64,000 nt of DNA. Origin: Symbiodinium natans (lineage: Eukaryota; Sar; Dinophyceae; Suessiales; Symbiodiniaceae). Of the stretch, positions 55,201-63,685 are shown in pieces. The notes below the pieces were generated by a model that saw only the letters and a list, made by a program, of their open reading frames with translations, did no database searches and was not told the DNA's origin. The stretch's first letter is position 1. Each line of letters begins with the position of its first letter. The DNA is taken from contig CAJNDS010000913.1 of the NCBI GenBank assembly GCA_905221605.1, positions 428,158 through 492,157 on the forward strand, read 5' to 3'. Position numbers and translations under genes: made by a program.

Positions 55201-56464
55201 CGACTCCAGTGGGTGTCATCACGAGGAGGTCCGCGTTCCTACTCGCTGTCCCCACATATCGTCCCATTGCTACTCGCGGTTCCAACGGTGAGCTTCTTTT
55301 CTTGCCCAAAGCACCCACAGGCTTGAACAAGATCTGCTCGCCAAACACCACGGTGGGCCTTCTCCATTCTCTTCCCACGGCTCTTTGGTAGGCGCTCTTG
55401 CCGTCGTCACCTGTTCGAAACCTTGTCAACAGGAACGCTGCGTGCCTCGCTATCCACGGAAGTATGCTGTGGTTCGGGTCGATCTTGAGCTGTAGCTTGC
55501 TTTCCAAGTCCGACAGCGTAGCTCGGATCATTCTCTTTACCTCTCGAACCGCACATTCAGCATAGCCATTGCTCGGCGCGTTCTCTTCGTTGACAGACGT
55601 AGGCGATTCCTTCAAAGTGATCTCAACGTCCCTCATGTTTTCGACCACGGCTTGCTTTAGTGCAACAAGCGCTGGTTCGCCATCTGAAAAGAGTATCATG
55701 CGTTTCCATCCTGCTTCACGCACTATGGAACAAAACCAGTTTGTGTTGAAAGGATGGACTCCTTTCTGCGGCAACGAGGTTGCCCATGTCCTTCTGGTTC
55801 TGTCGCATCGCACCACTAGGTGCGGCATGATGTCCTCTCGTTCTCCGTCGCTGCCTAGGAAGAAGTAGTCGGCGTGCAAGGTTGGTACTTCTCCCTCTCC
55901 AGAACGAACCGTTCTTGGATGGCTTTGCACATTGCCGCGTGCGCGCATGCAATGCACACACCAGCTCCTGTGAACCGCGTGTCCGCTCGCTTCATGCTCT
56001 GCGATCTCTCTCGCAGTTGGCTGCGACGGTCCCAAAGGAACGTTCACTTTTCTTTGTTCTTCACCAGGCGCGTCTTCTGGCTCTTCCATCCTTCCTTCAG
56101 TCCTTTCCTCTCCTTCATTCATTCCTTCTTCCTCTCTACTCTCAACTCTCTCTCTCTCAACTACGGGCCCCTGGTTTTCGCCAACCGGCGGAGCCTCCAG
56201 GTCACTAGGTGAAACCTCTACAGGTGAAACTTCGCTACCTCTCACCTTTGGTCTTACGCGTCTTGCTGCCCCGGAAAAGGGGAGCATGACAAGTCGAACA
56301 CATAGACTCCGCGCCTTACGTGGAGTCTGGTAGCGCTGCGGGGGTCGTCGCGGTATTTTCTCACCAGCTTTCGCATCATCATGTTGAACTCCTTGCCAAA
56401 CGCATTTTGCTTCGGGATAAGATACCCACCATTGTCTCCGAGGACGGCGTGGTGAGTCCTGCAA
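52187..56464 (-). CDS. Copia Pol: integrase, reverse transcriptase, RNase H
   Basis: 1425 codons counted from the first ATG at 56464, probably expressed only as a Gag-Pol fusion. An HHCC-like zinc site lies at the start (HRSWCVHCMRARG). The integrase core has D199 (LHADYF), D261 (FSDGEP) and E303 (SNGYAECAVRE), a D-41-E spacing longer than the common D-35-E. The RT has WVDRNKG, LIDISRAHFYGRA, KTMYGTRDASSTW and the catalytic VHGDDFF with GDD at 1143-1145 in place of the usual copia YVDD. RNase H has YCDSDHAGC and SLSSGESEFYA. The frame ends early at RYFGFKKK because of a one-base shift near 52207; homologous C-terminal codons continue in another frame to 52029. Confidence 0.93.
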   Translation of the reverse strand: MQDSPRRPRRQWWVSYPEAKCVWQGVQHDDAKAGEKIPRRPPQRYQTPRKARSLCVRLVMLPFSGAARRVRPKVRGSEVSPVEVSPSDLEAPPVGENQGPVVERERVESREEEGMNEGEERTEGRMEEPEDAPGEEQRKVNVPLGPSQPTAREIAEHEASGHAVHRSWCVHCMRARGNVQSHPRTVRSGEGEVPTLHADYFFLGSDGEREDIMPHLVVRCDRTRRTWATSLPQKGVHPFNTNWFCSIVREAGWKRMILFSDGEPALVALKQAVVENMRDVEITLKESPTSVNEENAPSNGYAECAVREVKRMIRATLSDLESKLQLKIDPNHSILPWIARHAAFLLTRFRTGDDGKSAYQRAVGREWRRPTVVFGEQILFKPVGALGKKRSSPLEPRVAMGRYVGTASRNADLLVMTPTGVVKGHSLHRRAEEDRWSKEGFDQLRGLPWKWTNPVERAPPNRVDMPELVGEQPKPDPKEFRARSLYVLKSDLAKYGYTTLCPGCEAQMLDLPQRSHNEECRFRIQRHLMETEEGKQRVQRAIERMDKDYSAKNKKKRKAQEEPALEGQPAEGEVAAEEAAGAPLERPSQMQVDNPSRGSRKREAERHVEDLYHEEQETDEPEIVRANIQGGSSGSGGEHTDLSYKQVKDPEQLDDVSYLEHEFHSRGMRCTRKEAEVISNLVGSLGVDVKASVPLNEGLCLSVEDKGWRLQKQDEVEALFRKLEEEKPTLVVGLPPDGPFAGVQRSYNSLQKVSKEKEKSVLEVGRKQVRTCVEAYKFQLGQQKYYLQECPKGAKSWEHTQYQQLSEESYVVEGPICRWTVNKSGGNLEGSSFKKRTRWITNSAALAAALRKTCARTGQERVWKRELAFEEGKVAARLCYPPKLVQAIAKGIKAQLVLDGELKELGSVGGPDPHEEPNFEEHHYETLPKADELYVKEPVIDANTGAELDPKKVAKARLTELEWVKKQNVYTKVDEATCWQETGRPPITLKWVDRNKGDNVNENYRSRLVVREVKSQGQAALLPEHALFSSMPPLEAVKLLCSLMTTLRVSRRGGKLSLRLIDISRAHFYGRATRRIFVTLPEGDESPGKCGLLLKTMYGTRDASSTWQRDYSELMAKHDFRAGKAWPCIFYNEKEDVRLLVHGDDFFCLADDEGHAYLDKALSERYEYRCDGHIGPTHGDQMVVLNRLICYDKETGKVTYEADPRHVEALVRELGLEKAKAVRTPAEKKKQGEVMKTLEMPPMNDAMQRSYRSITMRAAFLAQDRPDIAEATKSLARHMKAPHEAAWSDLKRLGRYLSGKPRLVYEYHPQRFQKDLTVYCDSDHAGCLIARRSTTGIVTMYGSHCIKHSSNVQTTVSLSSGESEFYAIVKASAVGLSQQALLHDWGIQVNLRILSDSSAARGTCSRQGLGQTRHVQTRYFGFKKK

Positions 56465-59400
56465 ATATCCGAAGCCGAACCAAGAACACGATGGACGTCC
56501 GCCAGACGACCATGCAGTGTTGCATTGTTCCCGGTCGACGTGGTGCCCTTCAACTTGATGGGTCCATGGTCTGCGATGTTTTCACCGCTCGCTGTCTTGA
56601 ACTTCATTTCTTCTCTGGGCTTCTCGTTTCCGTTGCCAAACTTCAGTGGCACTACCGTCACAGCGGCTCCGCTGTCGAAGTTCACTTCGACGCGTTCCTG
56701 GCCGCGTTGCGAACCACGGCCTCCGGACGCCGAAACGGCGTTCGTGGCCATAGTCGTCTCGACCGACGCCACAAGTGCTTCTCCTTCTGGAGGGTCCCGA
56801 GGTTCATCGGGATCTCTCGGTGGCTTCTTCCAGTCGCCCCAGTCTTCGTCTTCATCTTCTTCGTCTTCGTCTTCTTCGGGCGGCTCCTTTCTCTTTTCTC
56901 CTCGGGCTTTGTTTTCTTGCTTTCCCTTCTGCTTGCCCTTTCCTTTGTTCTTGTTTGCAAGCCTTTTTCTTCTCATGGCTCTCTTTTCGTTGACTCTCCG
57001 CCGTCTCTCCGGGTCAGGCGGCTTTTCCACCTTTTCCTTTCTTGGCTTCAGCTCTTCTTCGTACTCCTGGCGGTAGTATGTTCTCTCCTTTCTCGTCAGC
57101 GGCACCGCGACCGAACTCCGGACTGTGCTTGGGTCGATCTCCTTGCCGCTGCTGTCGACGGTCACGGTCTCGACGGCATCGACTTGCACCTTGTCTTCTT
57201 TGCGCCCGGGCACTGTGCTAAAGTGCTTTGCCCAGGCCTCTTGCATCTCCACGTTGAGCGTGGCGCGATGCTTTTCTCCTTGTTGGCGCTGCTGCGCAGC
57301 TCGCCTTCTTCCTTTCTCTTCCTTCCACGCCTTTGCGTGTGACATCCCTTTTGCGATGGCCGCACGATATCTCGCATCGTGCACTGACTGGTCCAGTCGT
57401 TCTGCTGCTTTGGGCGCAGGCCTGGCCAATCCGCGTTCTTTCAACTTTGCGATCTGTTCGAGGATGCTTTCCAGCTCGGCCTCGATCTGCGACTTTTCCT
57501 CAAAGTCGTCCTCGCTCATTTCTTCTTTCTTGAACTCCTCGAGCCTTTTCAGCAGGCGGCCCCGATCTTGCGTAAGACTTCCTAACAGGCTGCCCTGCAG
57601 CATGTTCTGCATCGCCGCCGACGAAGACATCGACGTGGCGTTTGCTGTCGCGTCACTCGCTTTCGCAATAGCCTTTGCTTCAGCCTTAGGCTTTGCTTCC
57701 GCTGGCGCAAGCTGTTGACCTTGCAGAGCTCGCATCCTTGCTGCGTGCTCTTCCCTAGCGCGGGCCTTGTCTTTCTCGCTTGGCTCCTTCGGCCGACGTT
57801 CCGGCTGGAGCTCTTCTACTTCTAGCTCAAAGCCTCCAGCGGGCGAAACGCCCGAGTGGCTTGTTGGCTTCCTTCTTCCGGGAGGTCCTTGCTCCTCCTC
57901 TTCTTCGTTGACCTCCACGGTCTCGTCGCTTTCCTTGGGCTCCTCTTCCTCCGACCATTCTTCCTGGCCGCTGCTCGGGGGCTCCACACTCTTCCCTTCG
58001 GATTCTTCCGAAGCTTCTTTCTCTTCCTTGGGTCCTTTCTTGCTGGGTCCCTTTCTTTCTCCCGGTGGCTTCAGCATACCTTCTCTACGCAGCAAACTTC
58101 TCGCGAGTCCAACTGGCGGCGGCTTCTTGAGGCTCTCGTATTCTTTCCTTTTCCTCGCAAGGTATTCTTGCACAGCTTTCCGAGTCTTTCTTCTTCTGCT
58201 CCGACACGTGCTGCACGCACTTCCTTGCTTCTTAAGGATCTGTTGTCCAACGGTTCCAGGCGGCAGTAGGTGACGGATTCTCTCTTGGTGCTCTCTGCGT
58301 TGGCTGTAGTTCATTTTCGCCCAATCTTCCTTCGACTTTAGTTCTCGCATCACTCTGAGCGTCAGCTTCTTCTTTGGCTTGTATCTGCTTCCTTTGGTTT
58401 CCTCGCTTCCGCTCGCTTTCTCTTTATTCCTTTCCTCTTCGTGCTTCTTGGGGTCCTCGCTTCCGCTCGCTTTCTCTCTATTCCTTTCCTCTTCGTGCTT
58501 CTTGGGCTCCTTGCCCGAAGTCCTAGGTGACTTCGGGGCTCTTTCCAGTGACCTTCCACGCTCCCGACTTCCTCTTGTCTTGACTGGCGGTGGTCCCTTT
58601 GGTTCCGCGGGCCGAACGGACCCTGGAACTGGAACTCTCCCACCGGACTTTGGCGTGGAACTTTCACTGGTGCACTTTGGTCTCGGCAGCATTTGCGCTG
58701 CCTTCGCTCGAACCGACGGTGGCTTCACCGGTTCAGCCGGCTTTGTGCTTCCTGACACTTTCTCTTTGGGAGGCGGCGGCCCTGAAGGCGGTCTCACGAA
58801 GGCAGGTCTAGGCCGCGCACCGAGCGAAGCACTCGAGCTGGCCTTGGCCTCCTCCTTTGCCTTTGCCTTGGCTGGCACTGCTTCTTCTGGTTGCGTATTC
58901 CGTGCTTTAGCTCTCCTAGCCTGGAGCGCCGCCAAGCTTTCAAGCAATGCGTCCTGTAGTTCTTGTGCCTCATCGTCGTTCAGTCCTTCCAGCTGTTCCG
59001 GGTCTATTCCCGCATTTCGCAGGCGGTCCCCGAAACCCGGCATTTTCCTTGTTGGGCCTCCGGACCCGCTTGGGCCCGAAACGGCTGCGGAACTCTTTCC
59101 CTTCTTTGTCTCTCTTTCTTCTGTCTTCTCTTTTGTCTTCTCTTCCTTCTTCTCCTTCCTTCCTTCCAGGCCGCCTATTAGCAGCCCGTTTCCTTCATTC
59201 CATTCGCTTTCCTCCGGCCATTCCTCCCAGCTTTGTTCTCCTGTCCATTCGTCTTGCTCCCAAGGCTCTTCGTTTTGGGTTCCTTCTTCTTGCCACTCTT
59301 CGTCACCAGTGGCTTCTTCTAGGCTGTTGGTGTACTTTCCTTTTCCTTTGCCCTTCTTCGCCTTGCCTTTGCCCTTTCCGCTGGAAGTCTTTCCCTTGCC

Positions 59401-60636
59401 TTTTCCCGCTTTGGGACCTTTAGTCCCCTTGGGATTCGGCTGACCTCCTTTGGGGTTTGGGTACCCCTTGGGCTTTCCTTGTGTTCCTTTCCCTGGACCT
59501 TGTTTTGAGTAGCTTCCCTTGGCGCCTTTTGCTGAAGACCAGCAATCGGCTGCCTTGTGTCCTGTTCTTCCACAGTTGTTGCAGGTTCCCAGAAACTTCG
59601 TTTTCTGCTGGTGCTTGCCTAGGCCTTTCCCAACAGATGAAACATCCATCGGGTCGCCGAGGGCTTCTTTGCCAGCAATTTGGGTCGTCGAAAACGCTTT
59701 CAAAGTCTTGCCCGTGCGGTGTTCCACATACCGTGTAACTTCTTCAAGCAAGTCTTCGAAACCCGCAAACTTCGACTGGTTCAACTGCACATGAGCTTCC
59801 AAGTCTTGTGGCAACATGGATTCCAAAGCTGCAATCTTGATCTCTTCTGGAATCTTTCCTCGATTTCCGGAAGCATCCTTTCTTTTCTCATACGATGCGA
59901 TTGCATCAAGCCATTCTTCGATCGCTTGAGGCAGGTGTTCAAGCTTTTGTTTCTGGGGGTTGATCACCGACTTGAGCATGGATCTTTTCCTGGATGCTGT
60001 AGCCGGATCATACCTCCGAGCTAGTCTTCGCCAAGCCTCAAACCCGTTCGTGTTGCAGTTGATGACAATCGCAAACGGCTCTTTCGCAGTCACCATCTGC
60101 AATGCAGACGACAACTCCATTGACTTGTCGAAGAGCTTTGGTATTCGATCTATTTCATCGGCCTTCTCGCCAAAAGCTTCCGATAGCTCATCCGACGAAA
60201 TGCTTTTCTCTCTTTCTTCGCACCATTCCAGAACTTCTCGTAGCTCTGGATAGATTGAGCACACATATGCCGTCATTCTGTGCCTCCAAGGAAGATACTG
60301 TTCTGCATCTCCCGAAAACATGCTCGGCTTTCCAAGCCCTTTTGTGTCTACCAACACCATCTTTCCTTTGTCGCTCGACGAGCTTCTCATAGCCTCCACC
60401 AGTTCTTTGTCTCGCTCTCTCAATGCATTCTGCAATGTTTGTCCCATCTCTCGGACAACATTCGGTATCGTGCCCAGCTGCCCTTGCGCAGCTAAGGCCG
60501 CTTGCGTAGCCTCGTTTGTCCGCTGCTGACTTTCTGTTCTCACTTGCTCCAAGTCCTGTTGGTGTTGCTGCGCTTGGCGCGCGAGTTCTTGCCTCAGCGC
60601 TGCAATTTCTTGCACTAGCTGTTCTGGAGTTGCCAT
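56254..60636 (-). CDS. Giant copia Gag with zinc knuckle and protease
   Basis: 1460 codons, several times longer than ordinary copia Gag. Residues 1-75 are Gln/Glu-rich and coiled-coil-like. Roughly 105-310 resemble the copia Gag core (FSGDAEQYLPWRHRMTAYV, AWRRLARRYDPATASRK). A CCHC zinc knuckle CNNCGRTGHKAADC is at 352-365. A Gly/Lys-rich basic stretch follows, then a long, highly charged, probably disordered region with an 18-residue tandem duplication (PKKHEEERN-EKASGSE, near 58398-58505) and a basic CSTCRSRRRK motif. The aspartic protease motif FDSGAAVTVV (catalytic D1321) is near the C-terminus. The start is the first ATG, 271 bp after the LTR. Confidence 0.9.
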   Translation of the reverse strand: MATPEQLVQEIAALRQELARQAQQHQQDLEQVRTESQQRTNEATQAALAAQGQLGTIPNVVREMGQTLQNALRERDKELVEAMRSSSSDKGKMVLVDTKGLGKPSMFSGDAEQYLPWRHRMTAYVCSIYPELREVLEWCEEREKSISSDELSEAFGEKADEIDRIPKLFDKSMELSSALQMVTAKEPFAIVINCNTNGFEAWRRLARRYDPATASRKRSMLKSVINPQKQKLEHLPQAIEEWLDAIASYEKRKDASGNRGKIPEEIKIAALESMLPQDLEAHVQLNQSKFAGFEDLLEEVTRYVEHRTGKTLKAFSTTQIAGKEALGDPMDVSSVGKGLGKHQQKTKFLGTCNNCGRTGHKAADCWSSAKGAKGSYSKQGPGKGTQGKPKGYPNPKGGQPNPKGTKGPKAGKGKGKTSSGKGKGKAKKGKGKGKYTNSLEEATGDEEWQEEGTQNEEPWEQDEWTGEQSWEEWPEESEWNEGNGLLIGGLEGRKEKKEEKTKEKTEERETKKGKSSAAVSGPSGSGGPTRKMPGFGDRLRNAGIDPEQLEGLNDDEAQELQDALLESLAALQARRAKARNTQPEEAVPAKAKAKEEAKASSSASLGARPRPAFVRPPSGPPPPKEKVSGSTKPAEPVKPPSVRAKAAQMLPRPKCTSESSTPKSGGRVPVPGSVRPAEPKGPPPVKTRGSRERGRSLERAPKSPRTSGKEPKKHEEERNREKASGSEDPKKHEEERNKEKASGSEETKGSRYKPKKKLTLRVMRELKSKEDWAKMNYSQRREHQERIRHLLPPGTVGQQILKKQGSACSTCRSRRRKTRKAVQEYLARKRKEYESLKKPPPVGLARSLLRREGMLKPPGERKGPSKKGPKEEKEASEESEGKSVEPPSSGQEEWSEEEEPKESDETVEVNEEEEEQGPPGRRKPTSHSGVSPAGGFELEVEELQPERRPKEPSEKDKARAREEHAARMRALQGQQLAPAEAKPKAEAKAIAKASDATANATSMSSSAAMQNMLQGSLLGSLTQDRGRLLKRLEEFKKEEMSEDDFEEKSQIEAELESILEQIAKLKERGLARPAPKAAERLDQSVHDARYRAAIAKGMSHAKAWKEEKGRRRAAQQRQQGEKHRATLNVEMQEAWAKHFSTVPGRKEDKVQVDAVETVTVDSSGKEIDPSTVRSSVAVPLTRKERTYYRQEYEEELKPRKEKVEKPPDPERRRRVNEKRAMRRKRLANKNKGKGKQKGKQENKARGEKRKEPPEEDEDEEDEDEDWGDWKKPPRDPDEPRDPPEGEALVASVETTMATNAVSASGGRGSQRGQERVEVNFDSGAAVTVVPLKFGNGNEKPREEMKFKTASGENIADHGPIKLKGTTSTGNNATLHGRLADVHRVLGSASDICRTHHAVLGDNGGYLIPKQNAFGKEFNMMMRKLVRKYRDDPRSATRLHVRRGVYVFDLSCSPFPGQQDA
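56275..56281 (-). promoter_or_regulatory. Predicted -1 ribosomal frameshift site CCCTTTT
   Basis: In the gag frame the bases fall as C CCT TTT, fitting the X-XXY-YYZ slippery pattern, at codons 1453-1454, seven codons before the gag stop. The pol frame is exactly -1 relative to gag and is open through the site, so one slip joins protease to integrase. No stem-loop at the usual 5-9-nt spacing was obvious by eye. Confidence 0.6.
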
Positions 60637-60889
60637 TTCTCCTTTCTCTACCTCCTTGGGCCGATTCGCCCAAGTGGTTCAATCCTCCCGAGGGTGTGTC
60701 CTTGACAACAACCTCCTGAAAGTCTGCGTCCCCAGCAAAGTCTGGAGATGCAATCCCAAGTTGTGCCAAATGCGTTGCAGCCGGCGAATCCGCTGCAAAC
60801 GTCGAACCAATCGTGCCCAACGTTCCTGGATGATCCTGCTTCTTCGTGCTCTGCGGCAACAGGTTCCACACATACGAAGCGGCTTCAAC

Positions 60890-60907
60890 CGAGTCGCTCC
60901 GCTACCA
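60890..60907 (-). other. Primer-binding site, initiator tRNA type
   Basis: Immediately inside the 5' LTR the minus strand reads TGGTAGCGGAGCGACTCG. It would pair with a tRNA 3' end GCTCCGCTACCA. That acceptor implies an A1:U72 pair, a hallmark of eukaryotic initiator tRNA-Met. Confidence 0.75.
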
Positions 60908-61029
60908 TGAACGGAGATTAAGTTTGGGCTAATCTACCAGCACACCTTTTTCCAGGCTTGAGCCAACAACGATATCGTAAGAAGTGAAACATACATCCTG
61001 TAACCTATGAAAACTCTCACATCGAATCA
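60908..61029 (-). repeat. 5' LTR (122 bp)
   Basis: Same 122 bp as 51824-51945, no difference found by eye. Confidence 0.93.
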
Positions 61030-61116
61030 GAACCATCTTAGGGCACTTAAGGGGCTTACAAGTGGGTTCTAAGTACAGATATAATTGGTTAAGAAGTGCC
61101 ATGAACCCCCAAAGTA
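61030..61116. mobile_element. Family-A MITE, right half
   Basis: GAACC target-site copy, then GGCACTTAAGGGGCTTACAA (matches the internal sequence of the 39645-39842 element in reverse) and the terminal repeat ending GCCATGAACCCCCAAAGTA. Confidence 0.75.
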
Positions 61117-61333
61117 CCCAGGCCCTTGGCTAGGGAAGCCCTGGGACCAAACTACCGGTTGAAACGATGAACGAAAACCCTTTAAGTTGCCGGTATGGTC
61201 GTTGAGACTCTTCCTGGTATGGCTCTTCTTCTTGTTCTTCCTGGTATGGTGTTGAATCTCGTTCATATGAATATGTATTATAGTTTACACACCTTACACC
61301 CTAAACCCTAAACCCGAAAACCACCCTAAACCC

Positions 61334-61438
61334 TGCGTAGTAAGACTCTGGATGGCGACCAAGGAACCACACGGGCTGCGAGGCGGAGAGGTTGAGGCAG
61401 GTGCTCCCCACGCTGCAGTTTCCTATCCTCGGATCGAC
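61334..61438 (-). CDS. Exon of cysteine-rich gene, upstream of the retrotransposon
   Basis: The minus strand reads VDPRIGNCSVGSTCLNLSAS then QPVWFLGRHPESYYAG, with two Cys and NCS and NLS sequons. Its composition matches the exons at 43-51 kb. CCCTAAA tract on the left (61286-61330). Confidence 0.55.
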
Positions 61439-61824
61439 TTTAGGGCTTTTCAAAGGTTAGGGTTTAGGGTTGAGGGTTTAGAGTTCAGGGTTTAGGGTTT
61501 AGGGTTCAGGGTTTAGAGTTTAGGATTTGGGGTTTAGGGTTTTGGGCTTCTGTCAAAAAAAACCCGACAATGGGTTCCTTCCAGGGGATTATGAAGGTTT
61601 CCGTCGGTGGAGCATGTTGAGGTTCCGAAGGGTCAAGGGTGGGAACATGGGCTTCCTTAGAGGTCCTGGAAACCCCTTGTAAAGACTCTCGTTGTGTCCC
61701 TTGTCAGTAGAGCCTATAACTCCTTTCCTCCCACGTACATCATGTAGCTCAGATCTGGCTCGCCATAATGGCAGAACACGGAAGGCACAATGTCTCAGCT
61801 ACGCCTGACCTGTGCCATCCGCAT

Positions 61825-61895
61825 AAGAAAGACTGAAATGCACCAAAATGCACCAAAATGCACCGAAATGCACTGAATAGCACTGAAATGCACTT
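61825..61895. repeat. ~11-bp repeat (AAATGCACCAA)
   Basis: Six imperfect units. Confidence 0.8.
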
Positions 61896-61914
61896 AAAGT
61901 GTTGGATGATTGGC

Positions 61915-62022
61915 TGACTAGAGAGTTGCAGAAGCCCACCGCAAACAAGGACGGCAAGCCCAAGCCGAAGCCCGCAGGTGGTCGAGTCCGCTACATGTGG
62001 GAAGATCTTTCCTCACAGCTAC
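61915..62022. CDS. Candidate exon, strand unresolved
   Basis: Plus reads RELQKPTANKDGKPKPKPAG then GRVRYMWEDLSSQLP, very protein-like but Lys/Pro-rich. Minus is also open. The plus reading would conflict with the neighbouring minus-strand gene. Confidence 0.3.
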
Positions 62023-62273
62023 CCCTAAGCCCTAAACCCTAAACCCTAAACCCTGAACCGCTTGTCATAGCAGCGGGCTCTCCGGACCCCAGATTAGAGG
62101 GAACCCGAGAGAAAAAAAAAAGATCTGACCCCCCCCCACCACCCCACCCACAAAAAAGACCTCTGGACTCTGGAGTTTTAGGTGAGTTGGGCGGCGTTCT
62201 GGGTTCTTGGCTAGTTTCTGGTTGTGTTAAAATCCCTATGTAAACCCTCAACCCTGCCGCCATTGCGTTCAAC

Positions 62274-62352
62274 CAGGAGGCTTCTCATAGGCACCCTCGG
62301 CCCATCGGCAGCCGCTCACATGCGGAGAGCCTTTCACTATGCTGGGTGCATG
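62274..62352 (-). CDS. Exon of cysteine-rich gene
   Basis: The minus strand reads HAPSIVKGSPHVSGCRWAEG then AYEKPP and ends at CCTCCTG/GTTGAACGC. Confidence 0.45.
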
Positions 62353-62689
62353 GCGTTGGGGGTTCAGAGTCTGGGTGGAAGGTTTATGGGTTTAGGGGTT
62401 GAGGGCTTAGAGTTTTGTCGGGTTGGGGGGTTTAGGGGTTCAGGGCTGAGCATGTAAAAAGACTTGCTTTCAGCTTGCGGCTCAAACGTAGCAGTTGCGG
62501 CTCAAAACATAGGCAAACAGTGCACGACCATCCCTGGCACACGCTTCTGTGGTGCTCTGGTGTTGGCGTTGTTGTCATTGCTATGATGAGTCGTAGTCTT
62601 TGTTGTGCAACAATAGTACATAGCAAGTGGTAATATATCAAGATTGCTGCTTTATGATTTGTACCTGCATGCTTGCTACTATTGTCACC

Positions 62690-62780
62690 CTAAACCCTAA
62701 ACCCTAAACCCTAAACCCTAAACCCTAAACCCTAAACCCTACTATTGTCACCCTAAACCCTAAACCCTAAACCCGAAACC
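62690..62780 (-). repeat. CCCTAAA arrays duplicated with ACTATTGTCA
   Basis: Two CCCTAAA tracts, each preceded by CTACTATTGTCA, showing local duplication. Confidence 0.93.
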
Positions 62781-62785
62781 CGAAG

Positions 62786-62896
62786 CCCCTCTTGCACCAA
62801 AGAGCCGCAGGCGGCCAGGAAATAGCAGGCGCCCCCCCAGTTGGAATCGAAGTTGTAAACTCCACAGGCAGGTGCCTGCACGCACAGCACCCTTGG
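62786..62896 (-). CDS. Exon of cysteine-rich gene
   Basis: The minus strand reads RVLCVQAPACGVYNFDSNWG then GACYFLAACGSLVQEG, four Cys in 36 residues. Between CCCTAAA/CCCGAAA (left) and TTTAGGG-type repeats (right). Confidence 0.6.
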
Positions 62897-63371
62897 GGTT
62901 TTCATTCAGGGCTCGTTCAGGTTTAGGGCTTTTAGGGGTGTAGGGCTTAAGGCTTAGGGCTTAGCGCTTAGGGCTTAGGGCTTAGGACTTAGGACTTAGG
63001 GCTTAGGGTTTGGCTTTGGGTTTAAGGCTTAGGAACTGGTCGTATCCATCTCAGTCGGTTGGTATAGATGCTTCTTTCTGGTCACAGAGGCTGGCAGTTC
63101 CGCGGGGCATGCATACGTTCGCAAACTGCTAAACAGCCGAAATCCTGCACCGCTGGATATGTCGGCAGGGGTTCCATTCAGGTTAAGCTTCTGCGCTTAT
63201 AGGGCATCATCGTCCCTGAGGGGGGGGGAGAAGGATGCACTAACTGTAAAGGCCATGGTATCACAGCAAGCCCCTGGAGATACTCACCCTTTTCTTGCCC
63301 TCAACTTGAAAATATTCTACGCATCCTCAAGCCTAAACCGTGCCTAAACCCACGGAAACCCACTCGCTCAC

Positions 63372-63420
63372 CATGGTGTCGAAGCGGAGGAAGTGCCATC
63401 ACAGCTCTGGATTGACCAAA
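63372..63420 (-). CDS. Short exon with canonical GTGAG donor
   Basis: The minus strand reads WSIQSCDGTSSASTPW and is followed by GTGAGCGAG, a consensus 5' splice site. Confidence 0.4.
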
Positions 63421-63599
63421 GCAGGCAGATGCAAGTTAGAGCCTGTGCGGCGTAACGTGTGGTCTGTGGGCTAAACCCAAAACTCACCAACCCCTAAACC
63501 CCTAAACCCCTAAATCCCAAACCCCAAACTCCTAAACACCTAACCCTCTAAACCCCTAAACTTCCTGAACCTCTAATCTTCCTAAACCCCTAAAGACCC

Positions 63600-63680
63600 T
63601 AAAACCCTAAACCCCAAGCTTCCGAAACCCCAAGAAACCTAAAACCCTGAACCCTTAAACCCTGAACTTCCTAAACCCCC
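63600..63680 (-). repeat. CCCTAAA-like degenerate tract
   Basis: CCCTAAA, CCCCTAAA and CCTGAA variants to the left of the exon at 63686. Confidence 0.75.
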
Positions 63681-63685
63681 AAACC

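Larger units (their letters stand above)
51824..61029 (-). mobile_element. Complete Ty1/copia-order LTR retrotransposon (9206 bp)
   Basis: Order on the minus strand: 5' LTR (60908-61029), primer-binding site, gag-protease frame (60636-56254), integrase/RT/RNase H frame (56464-52187, continuing in another frame to 52029), polypurine tract, 3' LTR (51824-51945). Integrase before RT places it in the copia order. The LTRs are identical as read, and GAACC flanks both sides (51819-51823 and 61030-61034), so the insertion is recent. Base composition and the absence of telomere-like tracts contrast with the surroundings. Confidence 0.95.

Noticed and set aside
56320-59443. Long plus-strand frames (340 and 354 codons) antisense to gag
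   Set aside because: They lie wholly inside the gag frame, are Ser/Leu/Phe-rich as expected from the complement of Glu/Lys/Arg codons, and show no domain.
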